In this document: piece by piece, positions 61,651 to 64,000 of the stretch
Position numbering within the stretch: the first letter of the stretch is position 1
Layout: each line of letters opens with the position of its first letter
From: G963664585 sp963664585
GTDB taxonomy: Bacteria > Bacillota > Clostridia > Oscillospirales > Ruminococcaceae
DNA: 64,000 nt
NCBI GenBank assembly: GCA_963664585.2
Contig: CAXXEO010000019.1
Coordinates: forward strand, 62,001-126,000
Reading direction: 5' to 3'
The notes under the pieces: generated by a model
What the model saw: only the letters and a program-made list of their open reading frames with translations
Databases searched by the model: none
What the model was told of the DNA's origin: nothing
Program-made: the position numbers and the translations under genes

Positions 61651-62526
61651 ATGAAAATGAGATCTATAATCACTACAATCCTATTATCCGCTGCAGTGGT
61701 GCTATCAGCCTGTTCGGGCGGTGGTAAATCTTCATTAGCTTCATCAGCAAATGCCAATTCTTCTGTTAAATCCAGTTCGTCCGAAAAGGTTGATATAAAG
61801 ATAGGATCTAATGGCGAATCTGGTAAAATAACGAGCGGCGATGCAAGTTTGCAGTTTGGAGCAGATTTAAAATGGCCCAAGGATCAAATGAAAGGGCTAA
61901 ATGAACCCAAGGGGAAGATTACCGGGGTGATGAAGGACGATAAAACAGGCCAATGCTCAGTGACATATACTGAAATGAAGTCTGAGGACGCCCAAACCTA
62001 TGTCAATTCTCTCAAGGCACTTGGATATTCGGGCGGAATGAATTTAGTGGATAAGGATGGAATCATGTTCAGCGGTACCGGGAGCAATGGCGAAGAGCTT
62101 TTGTTTACCTATAATGTAACGGCAAAAGAAGGAATGATTGTTTACACTCCTAATAGCCAGACTTCGAATGTGTCCGCCAATGCTATGGCTAATCAGCCAA
62201 AAGACATGACCGATGTTCTGCAATGGCCTAACAGTTTTATGAAGGGCGTTCCAGAGCTAAAAGGGAAAATTGTTGATGTTGTAAATAATAATAACAAGTA
62301 TGTTACAGTAAGTATTGAATATGTGGAAAAGGCGGATTTTGAGGCATTTCTGGCGCAATTAAAGCAAAACGGCTACACAGTGGAAAAGGATGAAACCACA
62401 AGCGCGAATGCAATTAATTATCGGGCCTATAATGCTGATGGCGAATGGATACGTGCGTACATGTCAATTCCAGACAAGGACGCTACTGTGGAAATGGAAA
62501 AACCAGAATCGTCTTCATCAAAATGA
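61651..62526 (+). CDS. DUF6591-like lipoprotein with internal repeat
   Basis: 291-residue secreted lipoprotein, ATG after AGGAGG. Signal peptide with lipobox LSAC (lipidated Cys about residue 21), then a Ser/Ala-rich linker. Two related domains of about 80 residues follow: the first around 70-155 (LKWPKDQMKGLNEPKGKITG) and the second around 190-280 (LQWPNSFMKGVPELKGKIVD), each ending in a strand-rich part. The duplicated W-P-x-x-x-M-K-G pattern is direct evidence. The DUF6591 assignment is from memory. It lies behind the LuxR genes and may be their target or part of the same surface-sensing unit. Confidence 0.85.
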   Translation: MKMRSIITTILLSAAVVLSACSGGGKSSLASSANANSSVKSSSSEKVDIKIGSNGESGKITSGDASLQFGADLKWPKDQMKGLNEPKGKITGVMKDDKTGQCSVTYTEMKSEDAQTYVNSLKALGYSGGMNLVDKDGIMFSGTGSNGEELLFTYNVTAKEGMIVYTPNSQTSNVSANAMANQPKDMTDVLQWPNSFMKGVPELKGKIVDVVNNNNKYVTVSIEYVEKADFEAFLAQLKQNGYTVEKDETTSANAINYRAYNADGEWIRAYMSIPDKDATVEMEKPESSSSK

Positions 62527-62556
62527 AATGCTTTTGAAACCTATTCGCTTGGCTAC

Positions 62557-62658
62557 TATAGCAATTTAAAAAATAAAGTGGAATAAGATTTGTTATCTCC
62601 CCCCCGGAGGCAGGGGAGATAACATCCTATTTCCCTGTTCTTATTTGAATTTGCTATA
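62557..62658. repeat. palindromic repeat, family 3 (single copy)
   Basis: TATAGCAATTTAAA at the left and TTTGAATTTGCTATA at the right are inverted ends; the centre is GTTATCTCCCC...GGGGAGATAAC. Same plan and length as families 1 and 2 but different sequence. Confidence 0.65.
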
Positions 62659-62738
62659 AGATAAATGCTAAAGTTGATGACGTTAATTCGTTTTTAGGCT
62701 GAGACAGGGAAAGATTCCAGAAAATATTTGTCCGATAG

Positions 62739-62785
62739 AATAGCCGTATATTACCAATCAGAGGGTATTATGCGGCTATTTTTTG
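62739..62785 (+). terminator. candidate terminator
   Basis: AATAGCCG-TATA ... TAT-TATG-CGGCTATT followed by TTTT; long loop. It is not directly behind a gene. Confidence 0.5.
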
Positions 62786-62866
62786 TAGCTTTTGTTTTGC
62801 CATTAGATAAGGTTATAACGGGCCATATTGCCGAAATATATGATCAGCCTAATTACAAACAATGTG

Positions 62867-62978
62867 ACTAGTACTTTGTTGCAACAAAATCCTATATGAC
62901 AATGGGTTAAATGCTCTTGTATATTCTCCCGCCGAAGGCGGGGGAATATACAAGTTTAAGATAAGACAATATACTAGT
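62867..62978. repeat. palindromic repeat family 2, copy 2
   Basis: ACTAGTAC ... ATACTAGT ends; centre CTTGTATATTCTCCCGCC-gaa-GGCGGGGGAATATACAAG; the left arm is GACAATGGGTTAAATGC, the inverse of the right arm of copy 1. The stretch 62979-63384 holds a 32-codon open frame at 63032 without good support and otherwise nothing recognised. Confidence 0.82.
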
Positions 62979-63384
62979 TAGGGATCCAGTTAAACATTAT
63001 GGCGTATAACATAGGGGGACACAGCTAGTTTATGTTGGACGATATAGCGACCACTCTGAATTTTGAACTGACGTGGGACCTCAACAACACAATGGTTGCT
63101 GATACTTCTATCGGATATATCGGATAAAAATAATCGTTTTAAGTAGCAGGGATTATTATTGTCTAAACAATGATACGAACGCGTGAGATCAAGAAAAGCA
63201 AACTATGCGATGAAAATAGCAGACTATCTATTTTGCGAGGAAGTTTATAGGCATTTTTGTTGACAATTAATTATTATAATTATAAAATTAAATTGTAAAT
63301 TTGTACCAAGAGAAAATAATTGCGTATTCAAATGGAGTTCTATATTTTGTGATCAGAAAATATGAATAAAGGAAGCGATCGACT

Positions 63385-64000
63385 ATGACTGGAATTAATG
63401 CTAAAGTATTAGAAAACAAAGACTATTTGCTTAAGGTAAGAAGACATATTCATGAGAATCCCGAGCTGAGTCTGCAGGAATATGAGACATCGAAATTTAT
63501 ACAGAGAAAACTGGATGAGCTTGGTATTCCTTACCAAGTGATAGAAGGCCGCAGTATTATTGCAACCATTACGGGGGGAGTGCCCGGCAAAACGGTGGGT
63601 ATCCGCGGAGATATTGATGCCCTTCCGGTACAGGAAAAAACTGACCTTCCTTTTGCATCTAAAGTACCCGGTGTGAGCCATGCTTGCGGACATGACTGTC
63701 ATGGTGCAATGGTGCTTACGGCAGGTAAGATCCTAAATGAAATGAAGGCGGAACTGAAAGGCACAGTTAAACTTATTTTTCAGGAAGGCGAAGAATTATT
63801 AGCGGGTGCATTAAATATCATCAAGACTGATTTGATTGACGATTGCGATAATATTATTGGTATTCACGTCAGTTCATCAGATGATACAGGCAAGTTTTTT
63901 ACAGGATACGGCCCTCGTTCTGCAAAAGGCGGAAAGGGCGTGATTAAGGTACATGGGCAAGGGGGGCATAGCTCAATTCCCCATAAGGCAATAAACGCTG
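63385..64000 (+). CDS. M20D amidohydrolase (IAA-amino acid hydrolase / N-acyl deacetylase type), 3' part outside window
   Basis: ATG at 63385 after AAAGGAAG; open to the window edge (205 codons). Short-form M20D enzyme, clearly different from the AbgB-like array: N-terminus VRRHIHENPELSLQEYETS, metal motifs IRGDIDALPVQE, SHACGHDCHGAMVL (Cys and two His), FQEGEE (Glu pair) and GIHVSS (His), followed by the dimer-domain start GQGGHSSIPH. Family members hydrolyse N-acyl or indole-acetyl amino acids, hippurate or N-acetyl-diaminopimelate. Substrate not determinable here. It is the tenth M20 gene in the window. Confidence 0.93.
   Translation, partial: MTGINAKVLENKDYLLKVRRHIHENPELSLQEYETSKFIQRKLDELGIPYQVIEGRSIIATITGGVPGKTVGIRGDIDALPVQEKTDLPFASKVPGVSHACGHDCHGAMVLTAGKILNEMKAELKGTVKLIFQEGEELLAGALNIIKTDLIDDCDNIIGIHVSSSDDTGKFFTGYGPRSAKGGKGVIKVHGQGGHSSIPHKAINA

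Noticed and set aside
63032..63127. Short open frame (MLDDIATTLNFELTWDLNN...) between repeat family 2 and the last amidohydrolase
   Set aside because: The AGGGGG upstream is 13 or more bases away and no family is recognised; too little support.

Overview
The window looks like chromosomal DNA of an anaerobic, low-to-mid GC Gram-positive bacterium of the class Clostridia, probably from the Oscillospirales/Eubacteriales side. The grounds are strong GGAGG ribosome sites on almost every gene, a FabT-FabH-ACP-FabK-FabD-FabG-FabF-FabZ fatty-acid operon of the clostridial type with FabK as enoyl reductase, an Lsa/CplR-like ABC-F protein, FeoAB with a Cys-rich FeoB partner, a ferritin-like protein and a lipobox lipoprotein. 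The genus cannot be named from sequence alone. No rRNA, tRNA or CRISPR was recognised.

Layout. 1-1.4 kb: 3' truncated metG on the minus strand with its promoter. 1.7-20.5 kb: a large M20 metallopeptidase region. It holds a PM20D1/CPS-like enzyme, five intact tandem AbgB-like amidohydrolases (each with its own ribosome site and mostly its own terminator), an AbgT-family transporter, two further AbgB-like genes broken by a run of +1 insertions, and a CPG2-like glutamate carboxypeptidase behind a 41-bp perfect palindrome. 20.6-23.8 kb: two divergent homologous regulators with a GGDEF/palm-like middle segment and a C-terminal winged helix, probably the control genes of this locus. 23.8-25.1 kb: an IS3-family element. 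25.3-28.2 kb: feoA-feoB-Cys-rich protein operon under tandem DtxR-like boxes. 29.5-31.5 kb: amidase-domain protein and a diguanylate cyclase. 31.9-37.1 kb: a minus-strand operon for a minimal type IV pilus-like machine (PilT, PilC/GspF, four small membrane/pilin-like proteins, secreted transglutaminase). 37.4-43.4 kb: SARP-type regulator, a hypothetical protein, an ABC-F resistance protein behind a transcription attenuator, and a MATE pump. 43.7-51.1 kb: type II fatty acid synthesis operon. 51.6-52.4 kb: a TspO-like gene broken by a 10-bp tandem duplication. 52.9-56.1 kb: Trk/Ktr potassium uptake operon containing a 34-residue membrane peptide. 57.7-62.5 kb: MarR regulator, ferritin-like protein, an MFS-LuxR membrane regulator, a small LuxR protein and a lipoprotein. 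63.4 kb to the end: a further M20 amidohydrolase, truncated by the window.

Ten M20 hydrolases in 64 kb, together with AbgT and CPG2-like enzymes, suggest specialisation in taking up and hydrolysing N-acyl or p-aminobenzoyl amino-acid conjugates; the actual substrates are inference.

The second theme is small palindromic repeats. One family of about 106 bp (ends TATAG, centre a CCCCGCC/GGCGGGG hairpin) occurs twelve times between genes, and at least three other families share the same architecture. Three near-identical 1053-bp IS30-family copies all sit in the AATT/AATC of the terminal repeat of family-1 elements, with 4-bp target duplications, so the repeats seem to be preferred IS30 landing sites.
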